Shown here piece after piece: positions 53,927 through 62,927 of a DNA stretch of 64,000 nucleotides (its first letter is position 1; each line of letters starts with the position of its first letter). The DNA is from Zobellella iuensis (GTDB lineage: Bacteria > Pseudomonadota > Gammaproteobacteria > Enterobacterales > Aeromonadaceae). The notes under the pieces were generated by a model that was given only the letters and a program-made list of their open reading frames with translations, had not been told where the DNA came from and searched no databases. Made by a program: the position numbers and the translations under genes. Location: assembly GCF_016746085.1 (NCBI RefSeq), contig NZ_JAERTZ010000001.1, positions 46,099 through 110,098 of the forward strand. The letters run 5' to 3'.

Positions 53927-56900
53927 TCAGTGGTTGCCCAGCGCCTTGGGTGCCAGTTCTTCGTCGAACACCGGCAGCGGCTTGTGGCGGGAGGCCAGGA
54001 AGGTGTAGATCACCGGCAGCACGAACAGGGTGAACAGGGTGCCGATGCTCAGGCCGGAGACGATGACGATGCCCATGCCGAAGCGGGAATAGGCGCCGGC
54101 ACCCACCGCGAACAGCAGCGGTATCAGGCCCGCCACCATGGCGGCGGTGGTCATCAGGATGGCGCGCAGGCGGATACGGGCGGCGATGCGGATCGCCTCC
54201 GCCCGGTCCCGGCCCCGGTGCAGCTGCTCTTCCTTGGCCACCTCGCACATCAGTATGCCGTGCTTGGTGATGATGCCCACCAGGGTGATCAGGCCCACCT
54301 GGGTATAGATGTTCATGGTGGCCAGGCCCCAGGCCAGGGCGATCAGGGCACCGGAAATGGCCAGAGGCACCGACACCATGATCACCAAGGGGTCGCGCAC
54401 GCTCTCGAACTGGGAGGCCAGCACCAGGAAGATGATGAACAGCGCCAGCAGGAAGGTCATGTACAGGGCGCTGCCCTCGGTCACGAACTGGCGGGCGGCG
54501 CCCAGGTAGTCGTGGTTGTAGCCGGTGGGCAGCTGGGCGGTGACCTCCTGTTCCAGGAAGTTGATGGCATCGCCCATGGAGACCCCCGGCGTCAGCACGG
54601 CGCCGATGGTGGCCGAGTTCAGCTGGTTGTAGTGGGGCAGCGAACGGGGCTGGGCCTCCATGGTGATGGACAGCAGGTTGGCCAGGGGCACCATGTCGCC
54701 GTTGTGGGCGCGCACATAGTAGTCCTTGATGGAGTCCGGGTTCAGCCGGTGCTCGCGGGTCACCTGGGGGATCACCTCGTAGCTGCGGCCGTCCAGATCC
54801 ACCCGGTTGACGTAGGCGTCGCTCATCATGGTGGACAGGGTGACGGCGATGTCCTGCATGGTCACCCCGTAGGCGCCGGCCTTGTCCCGGTTCACTTCTA
54901 TCTTCATGGTGCCGGAATCGAACGCCAGATCCAGTTCGCTGTAGATGAACAGCGGGCTCTGGCTTACCTTCTGCAGCACGTCCGCCGCCACTTCGTACAG
55001 GCTCTCGAAGTTGTTGGGGGTGGTCAGCACATACTGCACCGGCAGGCCGCTTCCGGCGCCGGGCAGTTCGGGGAATTCGAAGGCGCTGATGGCCACCGCC
55101 GGGATCTCCTGCAGCGGCGGGGTCAGGCGCTCGATCACCGATTTCTGGGAATCACGCTGGCTCCAGGGCTTGAGCACCGCCACCGCCAGGCCCTGGTTGG
55201 CATTGGGCACGCCGGAGATGGTGAGCGAGGTGCTCATGGCGTCGTCCTGGTTCAGCACTTCCACCGCCTTGCGCATGTTGTTCTCGATATAGTCGAGGTT
55301 GGCGGTGTTGGGCGCCTTGGCCATCATCAGGAAGGCGCCGCGGTCTTCGTTGGGCGCCAGTTCGCTGGGGATAAAGCTGAACAGCACCGGCAGCGAGCCG
55401 AACACCAGCACCGCGAAGGCGATCACCACCGGGCGTTTGCCCATCACCGCGTCCAGCATGGCCGAATAGCGCTCGGTCAGTTTCTCCAGGGTGTTCTCTA
55501 CCCCGCGTTCGAAGCGGTTGGGGTTGAGGTGGGGCTTGAGCAGCCTGGAGCACATCATGGGCGACAAGGTCAGCGCCACTATGCCGGAGATGAACACCGC
55601 ACCGGCCAGGGTCAGGGCGAATTCCTTGAACAAGGATCCGGTGATGCCGCTCATCAGGGCGATGGGGGCGTATACCGCCGCCAGGGTGATGGTCATGGTG
55701 ATCACCGGCAGGGCGATTTCCCGGGTGCCGAGAATAGCGGCCCGGTAGGGGTCTTCTCCGGCCTTGATATGGCGGTCGACGTTTTCCACCACCACGATGG
55801 CATCGTCCACCACCAGGCCGATGGCCAGCACCATGGCCAGCAGCGTCATCAGGTTGATGCTGAAGCCGAACAGGCTCATCAGTATGGCCACGCCCACCAG
55901 CGACAGGGGGATGGTGATGATGGGGATCAGCACCGCCCTGAGCGAGCCCAGGAACAGGGTGATCACCACCACCACGATCAGCGAGGCCTCGAGGATGGTC
56001 TTGACCACCTCGAAGATGGACTCGTTGATGGCGTCGGTGGCGTCGTACAGCAGCTTCATCTTGATGGTGTCGGGCATGTTGCGCTCGAGTTCCGGCAGCA
56101 TCTCGCGCACGTTGGCGGCCACCTCCAGCGGGTTGGCGGAGGGGGTGGGATCCACCCCGATGATCACCGCCGACTCGCCGTCGGCCAGGGCGCGCACCAC
56201 GTCGCGGCTCTTCTCCAGGGACACCTGGGCCAGGTCGCGCAGCCGCACCACGGCGTCGTCCCGGGTGGCGATGATCAGGGATTCCAGCGCTTCCGGACTG
56301 TCCACCTGGGAGTTGATGTCGCTGTTGTAGAGCATGAAATAGCCGGTGGACTGGCCGGCGGCGGCCTGGTAGTTGTTGGCCTGCAGCACCGACAGGATCT
56401 CGGTGGCGGTGAGCTGGTAGGCGGCCATGCGCAGCGGGTCCAGCCAGATGCGCAGGGCGAATTTGGAGCCGCCGAACAGGTTGAGCTTGGCTACCCCGTC
56501 CACCGAGTAGAACTGGGGCCGGACCACCCGCTCCAGGTAGTCGTTGATCTCGGAGGAGTTGAGCCGCTCACTGCTGAAGGAGATGTACATGATGGAGGTG
56601 GAGGCCCCCGTGGTCATCTCCAGGCTGGGGTCTTCCGACTCCCGCGGCAGCTGCGAACGCACCGAGTTGACCCGGGCGAGAATGTCCGACAGGGCTGCGT
56701 TGGGATCCGTGTTCAGCTTCATCTGCACCGTGATCTGCGAGCTGCCCATGTTGCTGGTGGAGCTCATGAAATCGATGTTGTCGGCCTGGGCGATGGCCTG
56801 CTCCAGGGGCTGGGTGATAAAGCCCTGCACCAGATCGGCGCTGGCGCCGTAATAGCCGGTGGACACCGTGATGACGGTATTGGTCATCTCCGGGTATTCC

Positions 56901-57004
56901 CGCACCTGCATTTTCTGCAGGGCCTGCAGCCCCAGCAGCACGATCAGCAGGCTGATCGACACGGCCAGCACCGGCCGCCGGATAAAAATATCGGTAAAGC
57001 GCAT
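53927..57004 (-). CDS. RND multidrug efflux permease, HAE-1 type
   Basis: 1025-aa inner-membrane proton-driven pump of the AcrB/MexB group. Twelve membrane helices, two large periplasmic loops and the proton-relay Asp pair in GLVVDDAIVVVENVDRH are present. The N-terminus FIRRPVLAVSISLLIVLLGLQAL is typical. The shorter hydrophilic loops and lack of an adjacent outer-membrane channel place it near the VexB/MexF/SmeE-type pumps that share TolC. It is 12 bases after the adaptor gene. Substrates are unknown. Confidence 0.94.
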   Translation of the reverse strand: MRFTDIFIRRPVLAVSISLLIVLLGLQALQKMQVREYPEMTNTVITVSTGYYGASADLVQGFITQPLEQAIAQADNIDFMSSTSNMGSSQITVQMKLNTDPNAALSDILARVNSVRSQLPRESEDPSLEMTTGASTSIMYISFSSERLNSSEINDYLERVVRPQFYSVDGVAKLNLFGGSKFALRIWLDPLRMAAYQLTATEILSVLQANNYQAAAGQSTGYFMLYNSDINSQVDSPEALESLIIATRDDAVVRLRDLAQVSLEKSRDVVRALADGESAVIIGVDPTPSANPLEVAANVREMLPELERNMPDTIKMKLLYDATDAINESIFEVVKTILEASLIVVVVITLFLGSLRAVLIPIITIPLSLVGVAILMSLFGFSINLMTLLAMVLAIGLVVDDAIVVVENVDRHIKAGEDPYRAAILGTREIALPVITMTITLAAVYAPIALMSGITGSLFKEFALTLAGAVFISGIVALTLSPMMCSRLLKPHLNPNRFERGVENTLEKLTERYSAMLDAVMGKRPVVIAFAVLVFGSLPVLFSFIPSELAPNEDRGAFLMMAKAPNTANLDYIENNMRKAVEVLNQDDAMSTSLTISGVPNANQGLAVAVLKPWSQRDSQKSVIERLTPPLQEIPAVAISAFEFPELPGAGSGLPVQYVLTTPNNFESLYEVAADVLQKVSQSPLFIYSELDLAFDSGTMKIEVNRDKAGAYGVTMQDIAVTLSTMMSDAYVNRVDLDGRSYEVIPQVTREHRLNPDSIKDYYVRAHNGDMVPLANLLSITMEAQPRSLPHYNQLNSATIGAVLTPGVSMGDAINFLEQEVTAQLPTGYNHDYLGAARQFVTEGSALYMTFLLALFIIFLVLASQFESVRDPLVIMVSVPLAISGALIALAWGLATMNIYTQVGLITLVGIITKHGILMCEVAKEEQLHRGRDRAEAIRIAARIRLRAILMTTAAMVAGLIPLLFAVGAGAYSRFGMGIVIVSGLSIGTLFTLFVLPVIYTFLASRHKPLPVFDEELAPKALGNH

Positions 57005-57016
57005 GGGATTCTCCGC

Positions 57017-58138
57017 TTACAGCATGGGGATGGACGCGGGGGTATCCAGCGCTTCGCTGTCTACCGGCCGAACCCGGCTGCCGTTGGACAGCCTGACCTG
57101 GCCCGACGTCACCACCTGCTCGCCGGCACTGAGGCCGCTGGTCACCCGGGCGAACTCGGCCTCCCGCTCGGCCACTTCCACCACCCGTTGCCGGGCCACC
57201 AGTACGCTGTCGCCGTCGTCGGCCTGCTGTTGTTCCACCACGTAGACGGTCTGGCCGTAGAGGGTGAAATTGATGGCATGCTGGGGCACGAGGATCTGGT
57301 CGTGCAGCGAAGGCAGCCGGACGTCCAGCTTGGCGAACATGCCGGAGCGCAGCTTGCCGTCCTGGTTGGGGATGCTGGCCTGCACCTGCACCACCCCGGA
57401 CTCCAGGTTGACCACCGGCTCTATGGCGGTGATCTCACCCTCGAAGGGGGTGTCCGGGTAGGCGTCCACGAAGATGTTCAGGGCCTGGCCCACTGCGATA
57501 TCGGCGAGCCGGGTCTGGGGAATGGTGAAACGGATACGGAACTGGCTGATGTCCTCCAGCCGGGCGATGTCGGCGCCGGCGTTCAGGTACTGGCCGAGGA
57601 AGGCGTTACGGATGCCCATAAAGCCGTTGAAGGGGGCGCGAATGGTGCGCCGCTCTATGGTGGCCTGGAGCGAGTCGATCTGCCCCTGCAACTCGCGGTA
57701 ACTGGCTTCCGCTTCATCCAGTTGGCCCTTGGACACCGAGCCCCGGCCATAAAGCTGGCGCATCCGCTCCAGGTTGGCCTGCACCGAGGGCAAGCGGCCC
57801 TGGGCGCTGCGCAGGTTGGCTTTTTCCACGTCCGCGTCCAGCTCCATCAGGATGTCGCCGGTGTTGACCTGCTGGCCCGACTCGAAATGGATGGCGCGGA
57901 CGATGCCGGCGGACTCGTTGCTGAGGTTGATGCCCTGGATAGGCTCGATAAAGCCGATGGCGGCGATGCTGGGGGTCCAGTCCCGGGGCTGAACCTCGGT
58001 CAGGGTGACCGGGAAACTGGGGATCGGCATATTGGCGAAGTACTGCGCCATCATTTTTTGTTTAAAGAGATTGAAGCCAATTACACTGCCGAATATGAGG
58101 ATCACTAACAGCAGCATGGACAGGGTCCATTTTTTCAT
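57017..58138 (-). CDS. RND efflux periplasmic adaptor subunit
   Basis: 373-aa membrane fusion protein with N-terminal anchor (LSMLLLVILIFGSVIGFNLF), lipoyl half-motif IVRAIHFESGQQVNTGDILMELD, helical hairpin (about residues 105-165), the returning half IRAPFNGFMGIRNAFLGQYLNAG, and beta-barrel and membrane-proximal domains. It joins the RND pump to an outer-membrane channel. It lies 27 bases after the TetR gene on the same strand. Confidence 0.93.
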   Translation of the reverse strand: MKKWTLSMLLLVILIFGSVIGFNLFKQKMMAQYFANMPIPSFPVTLTEVQPRDWTPSIAAIGFIEPIQGINLSNESAGIVRAIHFESGQQVNTGDILMELDADVEKANLRSAQGRLPSVQANLERMRQLYGRGSVSKGQLDEAEASYRELQGQIDSLQATIERRTIRAPFNGFMGIRNAFLGQYLNAGADIARLEDISQFRIRFTIPQTRLADIAVGQALNIFVDAYPDTPFEGEITAIEPVVNLESGVVQVQASIPNQDGKLRSGMFAKLDVRLPSLHDQILVPQHAINFTLYGQTVYVVEQQQADDGDSVLVARQRVVEVAEREAEFARVTSGLSAGEQVVTSGQVRLSNGSRVRPVDSEALDTPASIPML

Positions 58139-58165
58139 CTGGTTACTCCCGCAACTTATTTTATT

Positions 58166-58732
58166 TTAACGTTTTAGAATGGCGTTCCAGCTGGCATCGA
58201 TCAGCTGTTCATACAGGTCTTCACTGAGTTCGATGCAGCCTTTGGTATGCTTTTGGGATAACAGCATCAGGTTTTCCAGTGCCAAAAAGCCCAGCAGCTC
58301 GGTGGGAATATCCCGGAAGAGCCCCGCCTCGCGGCCCCGTTCGAAAAACTCGAAAATGGGCTGGAAGTAGCGCTCGTCCATCCGCTTGTCCTCCTCCTTG
58401 TCAAACAGGGGAGAGGCTTCGTACTGCACCCGGTACAGCAGGCAGTCCGGGTTGTCCAGCAGGTAGCGGATGCAGTTCAGCCACAAGAGGCGGAACTGCT
58501 GGTAACAGGGGTTGCCGAGATCGACTTCTTTCATCAGGGCCACCGAGACGTCCTGCATACGCTCTTCATGCAGGCAGCGCAGCAGGGCCTCCTTGTCGGC
58601 GAAGTAGCGATAGATGGTGCCGGTGGCCACCTCGGCGTGCTTGGCCACCAGGTGCATCGACATGCCCTGAAAGCCGTAGTGGGCGATCAGGGTTTCTGCC
58701 GCGTTCAGAATGCGCTCGCGTTTATCCGACAT
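58166..58732 (-). CDS. TetR/AcrR-family repressor of the RND pump
   Basis: 188-aa regulator. N-terminal helix-turn-helix (KRERILNAAETLIAHYGFQGMS, VAKHAEVATGTIYRYFADKEALL) and a C-terminal ligand-binding/dimer domain. It is the first gene of the operon with the adaptor and pump. A perfect 20-base palindrome 25 bases before the start codon is the probable operator, giving autorepression relieved by a pump substrate. Confidence 0.92.
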   Translation of the reverse strand: MSDKRERILNAAETLIAHYGFQGMSMHLVAKHAEVATGTIYRYFADKEALLRCLHEERMQDVSVALMKEVDLGNPCYQQFRLLWLNCIRYLLDNPDCLLYRVQYEASPLFDKEEDKRMDERYFQPIFEFFERGREAGLFRDIPTELLGFLALENLMLLSQKHTKGCIELSEDLYEQLIDASWNAILKR

Positions 58733-58756
58733 GCTATTACCAGTATCAAAGTACTC

Positions 58757-58776
58757 ATGAATGAACGTTCATTCAT
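58757..58776. promoter_or_regulatory. TetR-family operator
   Basis: ATGAATGAACGTTCATTCAT is a perfect 20-base palindrome upstream of the TetR-pump operon. Its half-site TGAATGAAC is typical of TetR-family regulators of RND pumps. Confidence 0.85.
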
Positions 58777-58954
58777 TTTGAGGGGATTTTAGGTCTTTCC
58801 TCCGGTAAGTCAATCGTTCCGGTGATGCTCTCTGGCAAGTTTAGCCAAAAAAAGCAGCACTCTGCTGACAAAAGCGGCAGGCGGTATTTTATTATAAAAA
58901 AGTGCTGGACAAGGTCGGGGGCTGACCTTAGTATTCGCAGCGTCCAAATATAGA

Positions 58955-59031
<77 letters not shown>

Positions 59032-59051
59032 TCTGGTAATGGACAAAATGT

Positions 59052-59128
59052 GGTGACCGTAGCTCAGTTGGTAGAGTCCCGGATTGTGATTCCGGTTGTC
59101 GCGGGTTCGAGCCCCGTCGGTCACCCCA
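59052..59128 (+). tRNA. tRNA-His (GTG)
   Basis: Acceptor GTGACCG pairs with CGGTCAC, preceded by the extra G at -1 opposite C73 that is typical of tRNA-His. Anticodon loop TTGTGAT reads GTG. CCA is encoded. Confidence 0.95.
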
Positions 59129-59161
59129 GTTTCAGGCCAAGGCCTGGAAGCAGTAAACAAT

Positions 59162-59247
59162 GCGAGGGTGGCGGAATTGGTAGACGCGCTAGCTTCAGGT
59201 GTTAGTGTCCTATGGACGTGGGGGTTCAAGTCCCCCCCTTCGCACCA
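59162..59247 (+). tRNA. tRNA-Leu (CAG)
   Basis: 86-base class II tRNA with a long variable arm. Acceptor GCGAGGG pairs with CCTTCGC (one G-T pair); anticodon stem CTAGC/GTTAG with loop TTCAGGT, anticodon CAG; CCA encoded. Confidence 0.95.
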
Positions 59248-59267
59248 CTGCTTCATAACAAACAAAA

Positions 59268-59345
59268 CGGCGTTTAGCGCAGCTTGGTAGCGCATCTCCG
59301 GGTGTTGGGAGTAGGCGGACCAGAGGGTCGCGGCCCGACAGAAAA
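59268..59345 (+). pseudogene. Broken tRNA-Pro copy
   Basis: The first 30 bases (acceptor 5' strand and D-arm) are identical to the intact tRNA-Pro 92 bases downstream. The anticodon arm is replaced by about 21 unrelated bases (59298-59318). ACCAGAGGGTCGC is then shared again, but the T-arm, acceptor 3' strand and CCA are lost. It is a decayed or rearranged tandem duplicate and cannot fold as a tRNA. Confidence 0.75.
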
Positions 59346-59359
59346 ATTAAAGAGTTTAT

Positions 59360-59436
<77 letters not shown>

Positions 59437-59442
59437 TCATTG

Positions 59443-59469
59443 AATCCGACGCTTACGTCGGATTTTTTG
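59443..59469 (+). terminator. Terminator of the tRNA cluster
   Basis: AATCCGACG and CGTCGGATT form a 9-base-pair stem with CTTA loop followed by TTTTT. Confidence 0.9.
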
Positions 59470-59483
59470 TTTCTGGCCCTCCA

Positions 59484-59526
59484 ATAAAAAACAAGGCCGC
59501 AACCGACAGTGTCGGTTGCGGCCTTT
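59484..59526 (-). terminator. Strong terminator for a minus-strand transcript
   Basis: A 15-base-pair perfect stem (AAGGCCGCAACCGAC with GTCGGTTGCGGCCTT, loop AGT). On the minus strand it is followed by TTGTTTTTTATTGG, so it serves minus-strand transcription ending here. The only gene candidate feeding it is the small reading frame at 59528. Confidence 0.85.
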
Positions 59527-59527
59527 G

Positions 59528-59803
59528 TCATTTTTGGGTGACCTTGACCGGGATCAGGCTCGGAGTGCGTGCATACGCCGTTAGAAACGGTCGACGCCGT
59601 TGCAGGGTCAGGCGGGTCGGATCCTGGTAGGACTGCAGTTGGGCAGCCTGGACTGTGCCTACCGCAAACAGGGAAACCAGGCCGCCTTGCTCTGTGCAAT
59701 CCGGTGGCCTCGCGTGCGGGTAAGGGATCTTCGCTGCGACAGCCGCAGGTCGGAATCGGGGTGGCGTCGCCGGGTGCAGTTCTTTACAATGACCGGGCCG
59801 CAT
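59528..59803 (-). other. Possible small gene or gene remnant before the terminator
   Basis: A 91-codon minus-strand frame whose stop lies two bases before the strong terminator. The middle resembles a signal peptide (LVSLFAVGTVQAAQLQ) and is followed by SYQDPTR. The 35 residues before it look non-coding, so the true start is unclear and the protein may be truncated or frameshifted. I do not recognise the family. The terminator is the main reason to keep it. Confidence 0.25.
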
Positions 59804-59828
59804 AGCCGGTACACTTTTTATTAACTTA

Positions 59829-59978
59829 TTCTCAGGGCGGGGTGGAAGTCCCCACCGGCGGTATGTTGTGCAGCTTTTGGCTGTTTCAGCGAGCCCGCGA
59901 GCGCCCGGCCCATGGCCGGGGTCAGCAGATCTGGTGAGACGCCAGAGCCGACGGTGATAGTCCGGATGGAAGAGGATA
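59829..59978 (+). ncRNA. FMN riboswitch (RFN element) of ribB
   Basis: Conserved FMN aptamer blocks are present in order: AGGGCGGGGTGGAAGTCCCC then ACCGGCGGT, a variable arm, and GATCTGGTGAGACGCCAGAG, CCGACGGTGATAGTCCGGAT and GGAAGAGGA. It lies 130 bases before ribB, so flavin synthesis is shut down when FMN is plentiful. Confidence 0.95.
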
Positions 59979-60078
59979 AGGAGCTGGCCGCCGCCGCCTT
60001 CGGGTCGCGGTATTGCGCTTTTGCATCGCCAGCGCCTGCCAGGCTTTCCCGCAAGGGAGGGCCGCTGTTCCCTATGCC

Positions 60079-60117
60079 CTGATTCTGGTAGCAACAGGAG
60101 CTATTACCATGAATCAG
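60079..60117 (+). promoter_or_regulatory. ribB start-codon sequestering hairpin
   Basis: CTGATTC (60079-60085) can pair with GAATCAG (60111-60117), extended by TGGTAG with CTA/CCA bases. The loop holds the ribosome-binding site AGGAG and the stem holds the ATG. This is the likely expression platform of the riboswitch, acting on translation. Confidence 0.65.
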
Positions 60118-60777
60118 TCTGTTCAGAATACTTCCTTACTGGCCGCATTCGGCAATCCCATCGAGCGCGTCGAGCGTGCCCTGCTCGCCCTTCAGCAGGG
60201 TCAGGGAGTGCTGGTGGTGGACGACGAGGATCGGGAAAACGAAGGCGACCTGATTTACGCCGCCGACAGCCTGACTCCCACCCAGATGGCGCTGATGATC
60301 CGCGAGTGCAGCGGTATCGTCTGCCTCTGCGTCACCGACGAGCTGGCCCGCCGGCTGGAGCTGCCGCCCATGGTGAGCGACAACTCCAGCAAGAACCAGA
60401 CCGCCTTTACCGTCAGCATCGAAGCGAAGGAAGGGGTGACCACGGGGGTGTCGGCCGGCGACCGGGTGACCACGGTCAAGGCCGCCATCGCCGACGGCGC
60501 CCGGGCCGCCGATCTGGCCCGCCCCGGCCATGTGTTTCCGCTGCGGGCCCAGCCCGGCGGGGTGCTGAGCCGTCGCGGCCACACCGAGGGTACCGTGGAT
60601 CTGATGCAACTGGCGGGGCTGCGCCCGGCGGGGGTGCTGTGCGAGCTGACCAATGAAGACGGCACCATGGCCCGGTTGCCGGAGATCGTCGCCTTCGGCA
60701 AACGGCATGCCATGCCGGTGCTGACCATCGAGGATATAGTGCAGTACCGCCACGCCTTGCTGGCCAAGGCCGGCTGA
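60109..60777 (+). CDS. ribB: 3,4-dihydroxy-2-butanone-4-phosphate synthase RibB
   Basis: 222-aa riboflavin pathway enzyme converting ribulose 5-phosphate to dihydroxybutanone phosphate plus formate. The metal/catalytic motif [12 protein letters not shown] is near the N-terminus, followed by [20 protein letters not shown] and the [13 protein letters not shown] segment with catalytic His and Glu. It is the single-domain form without RibA. Preceded by the FMN riboswitch and followed by a strong terminator. Confidence 0.97.
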   Translation: MNQSVQNTSLLAAFGNPIERVERALLALQQGQGVLVVDDEDRENEGDLIYAADSLTPTQMALMIRECSGIVCLCVTDELARRLELPPMVSDNSSKNQTAFTVSIEAKEGVTTGVSAGDRVTTVKAAIADGARAADLARPGHVFPLRAQPGGVLSRRGHTEGTVDLMQLAGLRPAGVLCELTNEDGTMARLPEIVAFGKRHAMPVLTIEDIVQYRHALLAKAG

Positions 60778-60783
60778 ACGACA

Positions 60784-60811
60784 GGGCCGGCAAATCGCCG
60801 GCCCTTTTTTC
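60784..60811 (+). terminator. Terminator after ribB
   Basis: GGGCCGGC and GCCGGCCC form an 8-base-pair stem with AAATC loop, followed by TTTTTT. Confidence 0.9.
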
Positions 60812-60830
60812 ATCCCCCGTTTCGGCGGCG

Positions 60831-61601
60831 TTACTCGAGCCGGAACTCGTCCGCGTCCATCCAGGCCGGGAAGCGCTCCCGGTAGTCCCGCAACTCGGCC
60901 AGGCTGAGACCGGCCTGCAGCACGGCGGCCTGGTGATCGCCGGCCTTGTCCAGCACCTCGCCCTGGGGGGAGAGGATCAGGCTGTTGCCGCTGTAGCTCA
61001 GGCCGTTGGGATCCTGGCCCACCCGGTTGCAGCCGGCCACGTAGGCCTGGTTTTCGATGGCGCGGGCGGTGAGCAGGGCGGTCCAGTGATAGGCCCGGGG
61101 TGCCGGCCAGTTGGCCACATAGAGCGCCAGATCGTAGTCGTTGCGGTTGCGCGACCACACCGGAAAGCGCAGGTCGTAGCAGATCTGCGGCAATATGCGG
61201 AACCCCTTCCACTCCACTATTTCTCTGCTGTTGCCCGGCCGGTAGAACCGGTGTTCGCCGGCCATGCGGAACAGGTGGCGCTTGTCGTAGCGGTGCACCC
61301 GGCGGCGGGGATCCACCAGCAGAAAGCGGTTGACCGCCCCCTGTTCGGTGGCGAGCGCCAGGCTGCCGCCGATCATGGCCTGCAGCCGCTGGGCATGGTC
61401 GTGCAGCCAGTCGATGACCTCTTCTTCCGGCAGGGCATGGCGGGCGGCGTCCATGGCGAAGCCGGTGGTGAACATTTCCGGCAGGACGATCAGGTCCTGG
61501 CCGTGCAACCCGGCCAGCAGGCCGTCGAAATGGGCCAGGTTGGCCGGGCCGTCGTGCCAGTGCAGGGGCTGCTGCAGCAGGCTGAGGTTCAGAGTCGGCA
61601 T
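60831..61601 (-). CDS. yafV: Omega-amidase of the nitrilase family (YafV-like)
   Basis: 256-aa carbon-nitrogen hydrolase. Catalytic triad: Glu in VLPEMFTTGF, Lys in RYDKRHLF, Cys in QICYDLRFPVW. It resembles YafV/Nit2, which hydrolyses alpha-keto amides such as 2-oxoglutaramate. Its start overlaps the end of the upstream aminotransferase gene by 13 bases, and the two activities form one pathway: transamination with glutamine, then deamidation of the keto product. Confidence 0.9.
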   Translation of the reverse strand: MPTLNLSLLQQPLHWHDGPANLAHFDGLLAGLHGQDLIVLPEMFTTGFAMDAARHALPEEEVIDWLHDHAQRLQAMIGGSLALATEQGAVNRFLLVDPRRRVHRYDKRHLFRMAGEHRFYRPGNSREIVEWKGFRILPQICYDLRFPVWSRNRNDYDLALYVANWPAPRAYHWTALLTARAIENQAYVAGCNRVGQDPNGLSYSGNSLILSPQGEVLDKAGDHQAAVLQAGLSLAELRDYRERFPAWMDADEFRLE

Positions 61602-62734
61602 AGGCGGGCTCCCGCTTCGTCCAGGGTATCGTCTTGCTTAGCAAAGCATAGCCGAACCAGCTTGTGGGGGAAGGGAGAGGCACAGAACACCGACAACGGG
61701 ATGGCGGCCACCCCGGCATGCTCGGTCAGCCAGTGGGCAAAGGCCAGGTCGTCCAGCTCGCTGATGGCACCGTAGTCCACCAGCAGGAAGTAGGTGCCGA
61801 GGCTCGGCAATACCTTGAAGCGGCTGCCCGCCAGCGCCCGGGCGAAGCGGTCCCGCTTGGCCCGGTAGAAGTCCGGCAACTGCCGCCAGTGCTCGGGATG
61901 GGCCTCGAGCATGTCCGCCAGGGCCAGTTGGGCCGGGGTATTGACCGAAAAGGTGAGGTACTGGTGCACCTTGCGCAGCTCCTCGGTCAGGGCGGGCGGC
62001 GCTATGGCGTAGCCGACCTTCCAGCCGGTCATGTGGTAGGTCTTGCCGAAGGAGGAGACGGCGATGGCCCGCTCCCGCAGGTTGGCATGGTGCAGCACGC
62101 TGCTGTGGCCGGCCGGGGTAAAGCAGATATGTTCGTAGACCTCATCGCTCAGCACGAAGATGTTGTGATCGGCAATGGCCTGCCACAGCTGGTTGAAGTC
62201 GTCCGCCTGCCAGACGGTGGCGGTGGGGTTGTGTGGGGTATTGACGATCACCAGCCGGGTGCGCGGGCTAAGGCTCGCCCGGAACTGCTCCCAGTCCGGC
62301 CTGAACTCGGGCGGGCTAAGCGGCAGCCGTACCAGGCGGCCACCGGCCAGGGTCACCGCCGGGGCGTAGCTGTCGTAGCTGGGATCGAAGCACACCACCT
62401 CGTCGCCGAGGCGCACCAGGGCGGTGATGGCGGCGTAGAGCGCCTCGGTGGCGCCGGCGGTGATGGTGATCTCCCGCTCCGCATGGGGTTCCAGGCCGTG
62501 CTGCAGCCGGGTCTTGGCGGCGATGGCCCGGCGCAGGGCCGGGGTGCCGGCCATGGGAGCGTACTGGTTGGCGCCGCTCGCCACATGGTGGGCCAGCCGC
62601 TCCTTCAGGTAGGCCGGGCCGTCGAAGTCGGGAAAGCCCTGGGACAGGTTGATGGCGCCGTGCTCGGTGGCCAGGGCACTCATCCGGGTGAAAATGGTGG
62701 TGCCCAGCTCGGGCAGTTTGCTGTCCAGGTTCAT
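61589..62734 (-). CDS. PLP-dependent aminotransferase, methionine/glutamine type (YbdL-like)
   Basis: 381-aa class I/II aminotransferase. The PLP lysine lies in SSFGKTYHMTGWKVGYA, with NTPHNPTATVW and YDSYAPAV as further landmarks. It resembles E. coli YbdL and kynurenine/glutamine transaminase K, which use methionine, glutamine and aromatic keto acids. I used the ATG at 62734 (after GAGGAG); the upstream extension is poorly supported. Coupling to the omega-amidase suggests methionine salvage. Confidence 0.9.
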   Translation of the reverse strand: MNLDSKLPELGTTIFTRMSALATEHGAINLSQGFPDFDGPAYLKERLAHHVASGANQYAPMAGTPALRRAIAAKTRLQHGLEPHAEREITITAGATEALYAAITALVRLGDEVVCFDPSYDSYAPAVTLAGGRLVRLPLSPPEFRPDWEQFRASLSPRTRLVIVNTPHNPTATVWQADDFNQLWQAIADHNIFVLSDEVYEHICFTPAGHSSVLHHANLRERAIAVSSFGKTYHMTGWKVGYAIAPPALTEELRKVHQYLTFSVNTPAQLALADMLEAHPEHWRQLPDFYRAKRDRFARALAGSRFKVLPSLGTYFLLVDYGAISELDDLAFAHWLTEHAGVAAIPLSVFCASPFPHKLVRLCFAKQDDTLDEAGARLCRL

Positions 62735-62927
62735 GCGGTACTCCTCGTCGGCTGATTGCCGGCAATATAGCAGAGTGGCTGTGTTTGACAATATGGCCGT
62801 GTAGACGGCCATTGTGCGAGCGGCGCAACGTGGTGGGATCATGCCGCCAATATCCGCGATGAAGCGCGACTTGGCGGCTGATTAACAATACAATAACCGC
62901 CAGGTCTCTGACTCTCGCGGGTTTCCC

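Noticed and set aside
53912..58108. Very long + strand open frame (about 1400 codons) opposite the RND genes
   Set aside because: Histidine-, glycine- and glutamine-rich composition typical of the antisense of a high-GC coding region. The minus strand encodes well-defined RND pump and adaptor proteins.
58757..58776. Palindrome as an attachment site near the tRNA cluster
   Set aside because: It lies 25 bp before the TetR start as an operator would; no integrase or second copy was found.
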